From G016756615 sp035556195 (GTDB lineage: Bacteria > Pseudomonadota > Alphaproteobacteria > Rhizobiales > Rhizobiaceae), in assembly GCA_035556195.1 (NCBI GenBank), contig DATMFK010000067.1, positions 124,001 through 188,000 on the forward strand: a stretch of 64,000 nucleotides of DNA. The letters are read 5' to 3'. The position numbers and the translations under genes are program-made. The stretch's first letter is position 1, and every line of letters begins with the position of its first letter. The notes below the pieces were generated by a model, which was given only the letters and a program-made list of their open reading frames with translations, ran no database searches and was not told the origin of the DNA. This document shows, piece after piece, positions 35,678 through 44,826 of this stretch.

Positions 35678-37021
35678 ATGACGAAGAAACGTACCGACCG
35701 GATGGTCCTCAGCGCATTCCTCATGCCTGCGGGATACGATCGCCACGCCTGGCAGATCGAGGGCAGCAGGGCTGAGGAATTCGGCCAGCTCGGCATATTG
35801 GTCGATCTGGCGAAGCGGTTCGAGGGCGCCAAATTCGATTCCGTTTTCATAGCCGACACGCTCGGATCGGATTTCATCCGAGAAAACGACCTGTCGATGG
35901 GGAACCCCTACGAGCCGGTGGCTTCGCTTGCCGCATTGATCTCGCAGACCAAACACATCGGCCTTATCGGCACCATCTCGACGACGTTCACCCATCCTTA
36001 CAATACGGCGCGTCAACTTGCGGCGCTGGATATGCTGAGCGGTGGCCGCACGGGATGGAACATCGTGACGTCCAGTTGGGGCGCGCCGGCTTTCGGGATG
36101 CCCGGATTGCCCCCGCGCGAGGACCGGTACCGCCGCGCCGCCGAATTCGTCAAGGTCGCGACCGAACTCTGGGCGGCTTGGAGCGACGAGGCGATCGTGG
36201 CCGACCGGAAAAGCGGCAAGTGGGTAGACCCGGACCTCATCCGGCCGGTCAAGCACGAGGGCGAGTTCTTCAAGGTAGAGGGCTATATGAACATCCCTCG
36301 CTCGCCTCAAGGGCACACGGTCCTTGTGCAGGCGGGTCAATCCGCGGGCGGGCTGGCGCTCGGCGCTGAATATGCGGAGATCATTTACACCGTCCAGCCG
36401 GAGATCGGTCCTGCCATTGCTTACTACGAAGCGCAGAAGGCCCGTATCGGCACCGCCGGGCGCAATCCGGATCAAGTCAAGATTCTGCCTGGCATCATTC
36501 CCTATGTCGGCAGGACCGAGGCAGAGGCCCAGGCGCTTTTCGATGCGGTCGTGTCGAAGATGGATCTGGAAATGCTGCGCGACGTCGTCACGAAGAAACT
36601 CGACATCGATCTTTCGGGTCTGAGCTTCGACGAACGGATCCCTGTCGAGCGCTTTGAAGCTGCTCTCGCGAAAGTCGGCGGCTCACGCCTCGTCGCCTAC
36701 CGCGACTACGCGCAGCAGGAGGGCAGGACCCTGCGCGATCTTCTGGTCAACCACAGCAGCGCCATGGGCCATATCCTTTCCATCGGCACCGTGGAGCAGG
36801 TCGCCGACCAGATGGTCGACTGGTTCGAAAGTCGGGCCTGCGACGGCTTCAGCGTCAATGCGCCGAGCTATCCGGGTTCTGTGGACACGATCTGCGACCT
36901 GCTGATTCCGGAGCTTCAACGTCGAGGCTATTTCCGGACCGAGTATGAGGCCACCACCTTGCGCGGAAATCTTGGCCTGCCTCATCCCCCGGCCTGGGAC
37001 AAGAGGAAGACCGATTCCTAG
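35678..37021 (+). CDS. LLM-class flavin-dependent monooxygenase, NtaA/SnaA/DszA family
   Basis: A 447-residue bacterial-luciferase-fold enzyme using reduced FMN and oxygen. Family features are LSAFLMPAGYDRHAWQ, FDSVFIADTL, GLIGTISTTFTHPYNTARQL, SGGRTGWNIVTSS, RYRRAAEFVKVATELW, and VLVQAGQSAGGLALGAEYAE. Length and order match NtaA (nitrilotriacetate monooxygenase component A) and EDTA monooxygenase EmoA, but also DszA- and SnaA-like enzymes. The NtaB-like reductase that would supply FMNH2 is 3.7 kb downstream, at the end of the same operon. It probably cleaves a C-N or C-S bond of a compound brought in by the co-encoded ABC transporter. Confidence 0.9.
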   Translation: MTKKRTDRMVLSAFLMPAGYDRHAWQIEGSRAEEFGQLGILVDLAKRFEGAKFDSVFIADTLGSDFIRENDLSMGNPYEPVASLAALISQTKHIGLIGTISTTFTHPYNTARQLAALDMLSGGRTGWNIVTSSWGAPAFGMPGLPPREDRYRRAAEFVKVATELWAAWSDEAIVADRKSGKWVDPDLIRPVKHEGEFFKVEGYMNIPRSPQGHTVLVQAGQSAGGLALGAEYAEIIYTVQPEIGPAIAYYEAQKARIGTAGRNPDQVKILPGIIPYVGRTEAEAQALFDAVVSKMDLEMLRDVVTKKLDIDLSGLSFDERIPVERFEAALAKVGGSRLVAYRDYAQQEGRTLRDLLVNHSSAMGHILSIGTVEQVADQMVDWFESRACDGFSVNAPSYPGSVDTICDLLIPELQRRGYFRTEYEATTLRGNLGLPHPPAWDKRKTDS

Positions 37022-37069
37022 GGTGACCCATTCAATCGATCATGCGCCCGACTTAGAGCGGCCTGGACT

Positions 37070-38047
37070 ATGAATTCGAAACTGCTCTATCGCATGGCTC
37101 GATGGGTGGGATCGGCGGCGGCGCTGATCCTCGTCGTCGTGACAATCATGTTCGTCTTGCTGGAATTGACCCCCGGCGAGCCTATCCAGGCCCTGGTCGG
37201 AAACATGCCGGTCTCGGACGATCTGCGGGCCCAGTTGACGCAGCAGTTCGGCCTGGATCGTCCGGTGACGGAACGATACCTCGCCTATGTGGGCAATATG
37301 CTCACCGGCGATCTCGGCTATTCCTACGCCAGCCGGCAGGAGGTGCTGCCGCTGGTGCTGGGCCGGCTCGGCAACTCGCTGTTGATCACGATCCCCGCGC
37401 TGATCATCACCACGGTGCTCGGCATCCTGCTGGGAACGCTGGCGGCGACGACCCGCAATCGCGTGCTCGACGAAATTTTGTCGATGGCGTCGATCGCGCT
37501 CTTTTCCGTGCCGGGCTTCTGGCTCGGGCTGGTGCTGATCATCGTCTTCGCCGTCGAGCTGCATTGGCTGCCGGCGCAGGGCATGCGGTCCTTCACGTCG
37601 AAAGGCATTTCCATCCCGCATCTCGTATTGCCGGTGGTGACGATGGCGATAACGGAATTCGCCTTCAAGATGCGGCTCATGCGCGCAGCCATGATCGACG
37701 TCCTGGGCCAGGACTACATCGACACCGCCCGCTCCAAGGGCCTGACCCGTGCCCAGATCATCTGGCGGCATGCCCTCCCCAATTCGTTGCTGCCGATGAT
37801 TACCGTTGTCGGCACCAGCATAGGCTACACGATCGCCGGCACCGTCCTCGTCGAGAAGGTGTTCGGATGGCCCGGCATGGGCATGTTGATGTACGATTCG
37901 ATCCAACGCAGCGAAAACATGGTCGTGATGGCGATCCTTTTTGTCACCGCCATCATCATCATCTTCGTCAACCTGATTACCGATGTGTTGCTCGGCTTTG
38001 TCGATCCCCGGATCCGGCAGCGGCTGAAAAGCGGCGGAGCCGGTTAA
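37070..38047 (+). CDS. Oligopeptide/dipeptide-type ABC permease (DppB family)
   Basis: A 325-residue permease. The N-terminal helix (AALILVVVTIMFVLLELTPG) is followed by LTQQFGLDRPVTERYLAYVG and GDLGYSYASRQEVLPLVLGR, classic DppB/OppB sequence. The EAA-type loop is IDTARSKGLTRAQIIWRHAL near residue 225. It forms a heterodimer with the DppC-type protein encoded directly downstream. No strong ribosome-binding site precedes ATG 37070. Confidence 0.93.
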   Translation: MNSKLLYRMARWVGSAAALILVVVTIMFVLLELTPGEPIQALVGNMPVSDDLRAQLTQQFGLDRPVTERYLAYVGNMLTGDLGYSYASRQEVLPLVLGRLGNSLLITIPALIITTVLGILLGTLAATTRNRVLDEILSMASIALFSVPGFWLGLVLIIVFAVELHWLPAQGMRSFTSKGISIPHLVLPVVTMAITEFAFKMRLMRAAMIDVLGQDYIDTARSKGLTRAQIIWRHALPNSLLPMITVVGTSIGYTIAGTVLVEKVFGWPGMGMLMYDSIQRSENMVVMAILFVTAIIIIFVNLITDVLLGFVDPRIRQRLKSGGAG

Positions 38048-38935
38048 GTGGACGCCAGAGCTTCCTCCGCTCCCATCGCCGGGCGTTCCGTCGGCCTGTT
38101 TGGTATGCTGACCTTTGCCGGCATACGCCGCCGCGGGCTGGCGCTGTTCTGCGCGGGCCTTCTCGTCCTGATCGCCATCGCCTGCTTCTTCGGGCCGATG
38201 ATCAGCCATTCCGCCACCTCCACCGGCTTCAGCCCCCTGCTGCCACCCAATGCCACCAACCCGATGGGGACGGACGCGCTTGGGCGTGACCTTTTGGTGC
38301 GGGTGCTGGAAGGAGGGCAGATCTCGCTGATAGCGGGATTGTCGGTGGCCTTGCTTTGCCTGTCGATCGCGGTCGCCTTCGGCGCGATCGCCGGCTTCTT
38401 TGGCGGCTGGACGGACATTGTCCTGATGCGGATCGCCGAGATTTTCCAGGTCGTTCCCGCCGTCATCCTTGCCCTGGTCTCGGCGGCGCTGATGGGCAGC
38501 AGCCTGACCATCGTCATCTTGATCCTCGCAATGACCATGTGGCCGCAGGTGGCGCGCATCGCGCGGGCCGAAACGCTGCGCATCCGCGAGCTTGGCTATG
38601 TGGAATCCGCCCGGGCTGTCGGCTTCGGACCTTGGCGCATCCTCTGGTCGGACGTTCTGCCGAACGCCTTTCCGCCGCTGCTGGTCGCTACGACCATGAT
38701 GGCGGGCCGCGCTATCCTGCTCGAATCCGGCCTGGCTTTCCTTGGGCTCGGCGACGCAAATCGCCCGAGCTGGGGCGCGCTCCTCAACGAGGCGCAACCA
38801 CATATCCAGACCGCATGGTGGCTCACATTGTATCCCGGCCTGGCGATATTTCTCGTGGTGTGGGCGATAAACCTGCTGGGGGACATCTGGAATGACAACC
38901 TCAACCCTACGCTGGAACGGGTGAAGGGACTATGA
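38048..38935 (+). CDS. Oligopeptide/dipeptide-type ABC permease (DppC family)
   Basis: A 295-residue permease starting with GTG 38048, immediately after the TAA of the DppB-type gene. It carries the family stretch NPMGTDALGRDLLVRVLEGG after the first membrane segment, and the coupling loop YVESARAVGFGPWRILWSDV. The later RAILLESGLAFLGLGDANRP is also diagnostic. Its stop overlaps the start of the first ATPase gene (38932-38935). It is part of the importer for the presumed monooxygenase substrate. Confidence 0.93.
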   Translation: MDARASSAPIAGRSVGLFGMLTFAGIRRRGLALFCAGLLVLIAIACFFGPMISHSATSTGFSPLLPPNATNPMGTDALGRDLLVRVLEGGQISLIAGLSVALLCLSIAVAFGAIAGFFGGWTDIVLMRIAEIFQVVPAVILALVSAALMGSSLTIVILILAMTMWPQVARIARAETLRIRELGYVESARAVGFGPWRILWSDVLPNAFPPLLVATTMMAGRAILLESGLAFLGLGDANRPSWGALLNEAQPHIQTAWWLTLYPGLAIFLVVWAINLLGDIWNDNLNPTLERVKGL

Positions 38936-39804
38936 GCGGCGTTGCTGACCGATCGCCGGCGCCGAGCGCAACCGAGATCGTACGCGTTCATGATCTGTCG
39001 GTCGAACTTCCCACCGGAATCTCCACCTCGGTGAAGGCCGTGCGCAACGCCCACCTTGTGGTGCGTAAAGGGCAGCGTGTCGGCATCGTCGGCGAGTCTG
39101 GATCCGGTAAGAGCGTCACGGGCCGAACGATCGCAGGGCTTTTGCCGGAATCGCGGCGGGTCGCCGTCAACGGTTCCGTTCAAATCCTCGGGAAGGAAAT
39201 GATCGGGGCGACGAACCGCGAATGGCTGAAAGTTCGCCGCGAAATCGTCTCGATGATCTTTCAGGATCCGCTCAGCTTTCTCAACCCGACAATGACCGTC
39301 GGGCGGCAGGTGGCCGAAGCCGTTGCGGCCGGTGGGGCGCAGGCTGCCAATAAGCATGAGGCTGCGATCGAATTTCTCCGCCTGGCCGGCCTTTCCGATC
39401 CCGAGAAATACGCGCGTTCCTACCCGTTCGAGCTCAGCGGCGGCATGCGCCAGAGGGTGCTGATCGCCATCGCCCTTGCCAAGCGTCCGGCCCTGATCAT
39501 CGCCGATGAGCCCACAACTGCGCTGGACGTCACGGTCCAGGCGCGCGTGCTTGCCACTCTGGATGAGAGCGTCTCGAAACTGCAGACGGCGCTGATCTTG
39601 ATTTCGCACGACTTGGCCGTCGTCGCGAAACTATGTGACTATATCTATGTGATGTATCGGGGCGAGGTCGTGGAGGCCGGCCCGACGCTCGACATATTCA
39701 CCCGTCCCAACCATGCCTATACCCGCGATCTGCTGGCCGGGGTCAGAAGCCTGACCTCGCCCGATCATCAACTTTCCGGATTCCGGCCGATGGTTGAGGG
39801 GTGA
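38932..39804 (+). CDS. Oligopeptide-type ABC transporter ATPase 1 (DppD/OppD family)
   Basis: A 290-residue ATPase. Walker A is GESGSGKSV, the Q-loop is MIFQDPLSFLNP, the signature is LSGGMRQRVLIAIAL, Walker B is LIIADEPTTALD and the switch is ISHDLAV. At 290 residues it is shorter than usual DppD (about 320). It ends soon after YTRDLLAGV and lacks an obvious C-terminal cysteine cluster of the kind that binds Fe-S in some OppD/DppD proteins. It pairs with the next ATPase. Confidence 0.92.
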   Translation: MSGVADRSPAPSATEIVRVHDLSVELPTGISTSVKAVRNAHLVVRKGQRVGIVGESGSGKSVTGRTIAGLLPESRRVAVNGSVQILGKEMIGATNREWLKVRREIVSMIFQDPLSFLNPTMTVGRQVAEAVAAGGAQAANKHEAAIEFLRLAGLSDPEKYARSYPFELSGGMRQRVLIAIALAKRPALIIADEPTTALDVTVQARVLATLDESVSKLQTALILISHDLAVVAKLCDYIYVMYRGEVVEAGPTLDIFTRPNHAYTRDLLAGVRSLTSPDHQLSGFRPMVEG

Positions 39805-39814
39805 GGATCTTGCG

Positions 39815-40669
39815 ATGACGCTTGTAGCAACGAATCTCACCAAGACTTTCATATCCGGACATGGAAGCGATCGGGTGCACAAGCTCGCGGTCGACAACGT
39901 GTCGATCAAGGTCGATCCCGGCGACTTCGTCGCGGTGGTCGGCGAAAGCGGCAGCGGCAAGAGCACAAGCGCCAGAATGATGCTGGATCTGATCCGGCCG
40001 GATTCGGGAACGGTTGCCCTGGACGGGGCCGACGTCGCATCCATGAGCCGTGCGGACAAGAAGCGCTTCAGGTCGACAGTGCAGGCCATCTTCCAGGATC
40101 CGTCCGGATCGCTGAATCCGCGCAAGCGCATCCGCACCATCCTGGGCGAGGTGATCCGGTTCTACGGCCTTGCCAGCACCGCGCAGGACGTCGAGCGGAC
40201 CGCCCTCAAGAGCCTGGAACTGGTCGGCCTTGATCCGCCCGAGACCTATATGGAACGGTTTCCGCACGAGCTCAGCGGCGGACAGCGCCAGCGCGTCCTG
40301 ATCGCGCGCTCGATGATTCCCGATCCAAAGATCATTATCGCGGATGAAGCCGTTTCCGCCCTCGACGTCTCGGTCAAGGCGGGCGTCTTGCGGCTGATGG
40401 AGGATCTGCGCCGCGACAAAGGCGTCGGCTATCTGCTGATCACGCATGACCTTCCGGTCGTTCGAAAGGTCGCCAGCTATGTCTATGTGATGCGCAACGG
40501 AGCGGTCGTTGAAGAAGGCCCGACTGAGCGGATCTTCCTGCAGCCTCAGGCGGAGTATACGCGCAACCTCTTGGGCGCCGGACTTGATCTCGACACCGTG
40601 CTGGCACATCGCCGCCAAACCGCCGACTACGGCGGGACGGTGTCGACGAGTGAAACCCGCGAATTTTGA
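39815..40669 (+). CDS. Oligopeptide-type ABC transporter ATPase 2 (DppF/OppF family)
   Basis: A 284-residue ATPase. ATG 39815 gives the natural start MTLVATNLTKTF and is preceded by GAGGA. Walker A is GESGSGKST, the Q-loop is AIFQDPSGSLNPR and the signature is LSGGQRQRVLIARSM. Walker B reads IIIADEAVSALD, with alanine where proline (DEPVSALD) is commoner; the catalytic D-E pair is intact. It forms the ATPase heterodimer with the preceding protein and completes the five-part importer. Confidence 0.92.
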   Translation: MTLVATNLTKTFISGHGSDRVHKLAVDNVSIKVDPGDFVAVVGESGSGKSTSARMMLDLIRPDSGTVALDGADVASMSRADKKRFRSTVQAIFQDPSGSLNPRKRIRTILGEVIRFYGLASTAQDVERTALKSLELVGLDPPETYMERFPHELSGGQRQRVLIARSMIPDPKIIIADEAVSALDVSVKAGVLRLMEDLRRDKGVGYLLITHDLPVVRKVASYVYVMRNGAVVEEGPTERIFLQPQAEYTRNLLGAGLDLDTVLAHRRQTADYGGTVSTSETREF

Positions 40670-40734
40670 AGCGAGCAGCCCCGAATTCCCCGTCGGGCGC
40701 CCTTGGCGGGCACTAACCTAAACTGGAGCAAGCC

Positions 40735-41697
40735 ATGTCGTCCGGAAAGACGGATACTGAGCAATCGCAGCCCTTCGATGTTCGAGAGTTCCGAGCGGCG
40801 CTGGGGGGCTTCGTCACGGGAGTCACGGTCGTGACGACCAATACCCGCAACGGGCCGGCTGGCTTCACGGCCAACTCGTTCACATCCGTCTCGCTCGATC
40901 CTCCGATGGTCCTGGTCTGTATCGGCAAGACCTCGTCCAATTTCGACAATTTTCTCAACAGCGACAGATTCTGCGTCAACATTCTGGGCGAGCACCAGCG
41001 CCATGTCTCGAAGCAATTCTCGGCCAAGGTCACAGATCGTTTCGAAGGGATATCCTGGACCCGTGGCGTGCTGGACAATCCGATCATTGACGACTCGATT
41101 GCCTGGTTCGACTGCACGCTGGAACAGCGGATCGACGCCGGCGACCATCATGTCCTGATCGGACGGGTGCGCGATTTCTCCCATAGCATCGGGAGCCCAT
41201 TGGCCTATTGCCGTGGAAACTACGTGATGTTCGATCTCGATCAGCAAATCTTGAGCTCCCGTCATCACAGGGCGCGTTTCGGGGCCATATTGGAGACGCC
41301 GGAAGGCATCGTGTTCGTCCATGGCGACAGGACCGGCAGCTTCGCGCTGCCGACATCGCCGCGGCTTGGAACGCGCAAGATCAACGATGGCTTGTTTGGA
41401 ACCTTGTCATCGCTCGGGATCGAGTTCGACCTGGAATTCCTGTTTTCCGTTTGGGAAGAGGACAATGCGGATCGGATGAACGTGTTCTACAGGGGTTCGG
41501 CGATCGGCTCCCTGCGAGCTGACCAAGGCCGGATATTTCCGGTCCATGATCTGCCTTTCGACAAGCTGGAGCGCGACGACCGGCGGCTGCTCACGCGCTA
41601 CAAGGAAGAACGGGAAAACTTCCGCTTCTCGGTTTACAGCGGCACATCGTCGGATGGAAACTTCTGGGAAGTCAAACAGGGCCCGAAAGTAGCGTAG
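40735..41697 (+). CDS. Flavin reductase-like protein with C-terminal extension (NtaB-like)
   Basis: A 320-residue protein. Residues about 12-165 are a flavin-reductase (DIM6/NtaB) domain: FRAALGGFVTGVTVVTT, GFTANSFTSVSLDPPMVLVC, FCVNILGEHQRHVSKQF and DHHVLIGRVRDFSHS. Residues about 180-320 form a second domain (RHHRARFGAILETPEGIVFV, a later FLFSVWEE) that I do not firmly recognise. It looks beta-rich, perhaps like a degenerate Nudix fold, without the Nudix box. NtaB has a similar total length (about 320). It likely feeds FMNH2 to the upstream LLM monooxygenase and ends the operon. Confidence 0.85.
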   Translation: MSSGKTDTEQSQPFDVREFRAALGGFVTGVTVVTTNTRNGPAGFTANSFTSVSLDPPMVLVCIGKTSSNFDNFLNSDRFCVNILGEHQRHVSKQFSAKVTDRFEGISWTRGVLDNPIIDDSIAWFDCTLEQRIDAGDHHVLIGRVRDFSHSIGSPLAYCRGNYVMFDLDQQILSSRHHRARFGAILETPEGIVFVHGDRTGSFALPTSPRLGTRKINDGLFGTLSSLGIEFDLEFLFSVWEEDNADRMNVFYRGSAIGSLRADQGRIFPVHDLPFDKLERDDRRLLTRYKEERENFRFSVYSGTSSDGNFWEVKQGPKVA

Positions 41698-41874
41698 GTC
41701 GGGCGAAGGGCTTTGCCCTAAATCCCGCAATTTCAGCGACGCCACTTCAAGAAGGCCCGCCGCTGCCGAAACAATGCGCGAACCATGGCACAGCGAGCTC
41801 CCGCGAGCGGGGAAGCCGGCGAAATAGAGCGGCTTCGTGTTTGCGGATTACCTCCTTGAAAGGACGTTACCCGT

Positions 41875-44691
41875 CTAGAACCGGGCGCCGACTGTCAAAC
41901 CGATGGCATGGTCCGTGCGGCCGCTGCCCAGGGCAGTCCTGTATTCAAGCCCAAGGGCCCAGTAGTTGAACAGGGCAGCGTCAAGCGACAAGCCGATCGT
42001 GGCATAGTCCTCGCCTGCCGCTTCGGCTTCGACTAGGTAGGGTAGGGTTCCAATATCGGTGTAGCCCAACCTGGCGCGGCTCGAGCCAGCGAAGTCATGC
42101 GTGAATTCCGTGCGCAGGCCGGGCGTCAAAGTTCCCCAGGCCAGGTCGAAAGCGTAGCTGGCCCGAACGCCAAGCACGCCCGCCGCCGTGTCGACGACCT
42201 GATCTCCATAGGTCAACCCGTAGGTGCCGCCGCCTTTCTCCGCGAATCCATCGAGCCACGACCGTGAGAGTTCAAACCGTCCATAGGGCGAGATCAGCCA
42301 CTTCCTGTCGCGGAATTCGTAAGCGGCGGTGAGCGAGCCAAAGAGCTGACGACCGCCGCGGCCGCCTGCTGCGAAATCCCCGGTGGCTGCCACGAAGCGC
42401 TCGGAGTTGAAATCGAGCCAGCTTCCGCCGATCAGTCCGTCTATGAATAGCTTGGAGGCCGGCTTGTAGGAGCCATAGATCGCGGCGCTGTAAGCGCTGG
42501 CACGGCTTTCGGTGCCATTGCCGGCGACGTCGCTGCTGTCATGTCCGTAGCCGACGCCGAAGCCCCCGATGAAGCCCTCGGAGAAGCGGTAATCGACGCC
42601 GGCGCTCATACCGACTGCCGTCGAGCCTATGTCCAGCCCGCCCTTGTCGCGCTCCGTGAAATCTACGAAGCCACCGGCCCAGATGGCATATGAGCCGACG
42701 TAGGATCCCTGAGAGTCCGGCGCCTGGGTAGCGGCTTCCGGATCTGTTCCGGGCGCGCCCTTCGGGGCATAGCCAAGCAAGCTCGGCGCCGTGGGATCCG
42801 TGTTGAGGCCTTTCATCTGCTCGAGCCGGCGCTGCGCAGCGTTACGGTCGCCATTGGCGCTGGCCTGGCGATAGCCGAGACGAATGTCCAGAGAGCTCCG
42901 CCGCCTGTCGCCTTCGTCATGGAGTTGCTCGAGCCGGTTGTTGAAGTTGCGCGTCTGATACTGCGCAAAACGCTTTGCCGTATCCGCCTGGGCTCGAAGA
43001 AGACCAATCACTTCGGGGTCCTTCGATGGATCAGGGCGGGCGATGACGGCAAAGGTGATCGTAGCCGGCATTGACGTGCCGGCCGCGTTGGAGAGCGTGA
43101 AACCCACTCCGACGGATCCGACAAAGGTCGGGCTGGCATCGAAGGTCAGCCGCTTCTGCTGGGCGTCAAGATGGACGACCCCGGCACCGCGATCGGGGCG
43201 TGACGTGAGGGCGGCTGCAGTGTAGGGCGCACCCGATGCCCCCTCGGTTAGGTCGACCGAGACCGTGGTGCCGGCAACCACCTGAATTATGCGGGAAGCC
43301 GCTGTCGGCACCGGGTTGGAGCGGATCACGTCCACCGTATAGCTTCGAGTGGCCGCTCCGTCCTTGGCCACCACGACAATCGAGAGCCGGTTGGGGCCTT
43401 CCGAGAGCGGCAGGGGCGCACTCGTGTTTCCCGACGCGACGACGCTCCCGTTGATGGTGATCGTTGCCGCTGCATCGGCGGCGGTCGGGGTGAGCGCGAT
43501 GCTGTCGACCGTATGGGCCACGGAAAGAGTGTAGGAATATGTCGTCGGATCGAATGCGGGGTTGAGGTTTCCCGTGCTCGGAACGAGCCCGGTGAGATCG
43601 GCACTGGATGCCGGGGCTCGTGTGACGTTCACGCGATAAGTCCTCGTGGTCGTCCCGTCCTGCGCCGTGACGACGACATCGATCGTGGTGGAGCCGACGG
43701 CAAGGGTGAATGGTGCGCTTGCGGCTCCCGAAGAGACAGCAGCGCCATTCACCCTGATGCGCGCGTTAGCCTCCGAGGCAGTCGGAGTGAGCGTGATTTC
43801 GGTGGCATCATTTGCGAGGAAGATCGAATAACTCAGAACGCCGCGATCGAAGGCAGGGGTGAGCGTTCCCTTGCTTGGCAGCAACCCTGTCAACTCGGCG
43901 TCGGATGACAGACCAACGGTCCAAGGCGTTCCGCTCGTATAAGCAGGGTTGCCGCGTCCACCACCAACGACTGAATTTGCCGGGACGTCGAGACGCAGCG
44001 TGCCCCGCCCCGATATGCCGCTTGCGGTAACTCTGTATGTAATGTTGTCGGAGGTCCGGAGATCGGACAATGTGGCAACGGCTGTGTCCGTCGTCGTCAG
44101 CACCAACTCGTTCAACAACAAGCCAGTCACCGCTTCCGAAAACACGATCTCGAAGGTGACGTCACTGGCATTGGGCGGGGGATTGCCGATTACGCTGGTC
44201 GAAAGCACGACCGGCGCACCGGCACGGACGAAGACATTGCTCGTATCCCCGATATTGTTGAGCGTGAGATCGGCCGGATCGCCCGCTATGCTTTCGATAT
44301 TTCCACCATTCGGTTCGATCGGGCCACCGAGTTGGATTCCGTCGAGATCGACGTCTCCCGACAACAGGGTGTATGCGAAGTCGAGTTCAGTCGTTCCACT
44401 GCCGCCGACATACGCGGCCTGGCGAATTGTGCCGCCGATGGCCAGAGGCAAAGATGGTGTGCCTTCCACTACAACGATTTCACTGAAATCGACGGTGAAA
44501 CTCAGGACGTCGCCCGCCTCATAGTAGCCGCTAGCCGGAACCGATACTGACTCGACGACCGCGCCTGCTGCTTGAGCATGCACCGCGGCCGGCGACAGGA
44601 TTTGCGAGATCAGTGTGATCAGCAGTACCAAGGCGATGAACCCAGTCCGCCCAGACGGGATCTCCCCGCAATGGTGCCGCCATCCCCTCAT
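41875..44691 (-). CDS. Autotransporter with Ig-like and cadherin-like passenger domains
   Basis: A 938-residue outer-membrane autotransporter. ATG 44691 has GAGGG seven bases upstream; ATG 44721 is the alternative. A long hydrophobic signal (GFIALVLLITLISQIL, cleavage near VHAQA) leads into an Ig-like region, then two adjacent cadherin-like beta-sandwich repeats. These start ELTGLLPSKGTLTPAFD and DLTGLVPSTGNLNPAFD and end TTRTYRVNVTR and ATRSYTVDVIR. A linker helix (RAQADTAKRFAQYQTRNFNN) precedes a 12-strand-type beta-barrel of about 270 residues ending in the required aromatic residue (GARF). It is probably a surface adhesin. It is monocistronic, and no secretion partner is needed. Confidence 0.88.
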   Translation of the reverse strand: MRGWRHHCGEIPSGRTGFIALVLLITLISQILSPAAVHAQAAGAVVESVSVPASGYYEAGDVLSFTVDFSEIVVVEGTPSLPLAIGGTIRQAAYVGGSGTTELDFAYTLLSGDVDLDGIQLGGPIEPNGGNIESIAGDPADLTLNNIGDTSNVFVRAGAPVVLSTSVIGNPPPNASDVTFEIVFSEAVTGLLLNELVLTTTDTAVATLSDLRTSDNITYRVTASGISGRGTLRLDVPANSVVGGGRGNPAYTSGTPWTVGLSSDAELTGLLPSKGTLTPAFDRGVLSYSIFLANDATEITLTPTASEANARIRVNGAAVSSGAASAPFTLAVGSTTIDVVVTAQDGTTTRTYRVNVTRAPASSADLTGLVPSTGNLNPAFDPTTYSYTLSVAHTVDSIALTPTAADAAATITINGSVVASGNTSAPLPLSEGPNRLSIVVVAKDGAATRSYTVDVIRSNPVPTAASRIIQVVAGTTVSVDLTEGASGAPYTAAALTSRPDRGAGVVHLDAQQKRLTFDASPTFVGSVGVGFTLSNAAGTSMPATITFAVIARPDPSKDPEVIGLLRAQADTAKRFAQYQTRNFNNRLEQLHDEGDRRRSSLDIRLGYRQASANGDRNAAQRRLEQMKGLNTDPTAPSLLGYAPKGAPGTDPEAATQAPDSQGSYVGSYAIWAGGFVDFTERDKGGLDIGSTAVGMSAGVDYRFSEGFIGGFGVGYGHDSSDVAGNGTESRASAYSAAIYGSYKPASKLFIDGLIGGSWLDFNSERFVAATGDFAAGGRGGRQLFGSLTAAYEFRDRKWLISPYGRFELSRSWLDGFAEKGGGTYGLTYGDQVVDTAAGVLGVRASYAFDLAWGTLTPGLRTEFTHDFAGSSRARLGYTDIGTLPYLVEAEAAGEDYATIGLSLDAALFNYWALGLEYRTALGSGRTDHAIGLTVGARF

Positions 44692-44826
44692 ATTGTTGCC
44701 CTCGCATGCGCTCGAATTCACCGGAACGCATAGAGAAGGACCCCGATTTTTACAATTCCTGATTGCGCAAAATCATGTTGGCCTTCTGGACGTGCTGGGG
44801 CTTGCCGGGGTGCCCCGTCCGTCGGT

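Noticed and set aside
37040..38803. A 587-codon minus-strand frame opposite the DppB/DppC-type permease genes
   Set aside because: It is composed of His/Asp/Gln/Arg-rich sequence without any family pattern, whereas the plus strand encodes two clear permeases with EAA-type loops.
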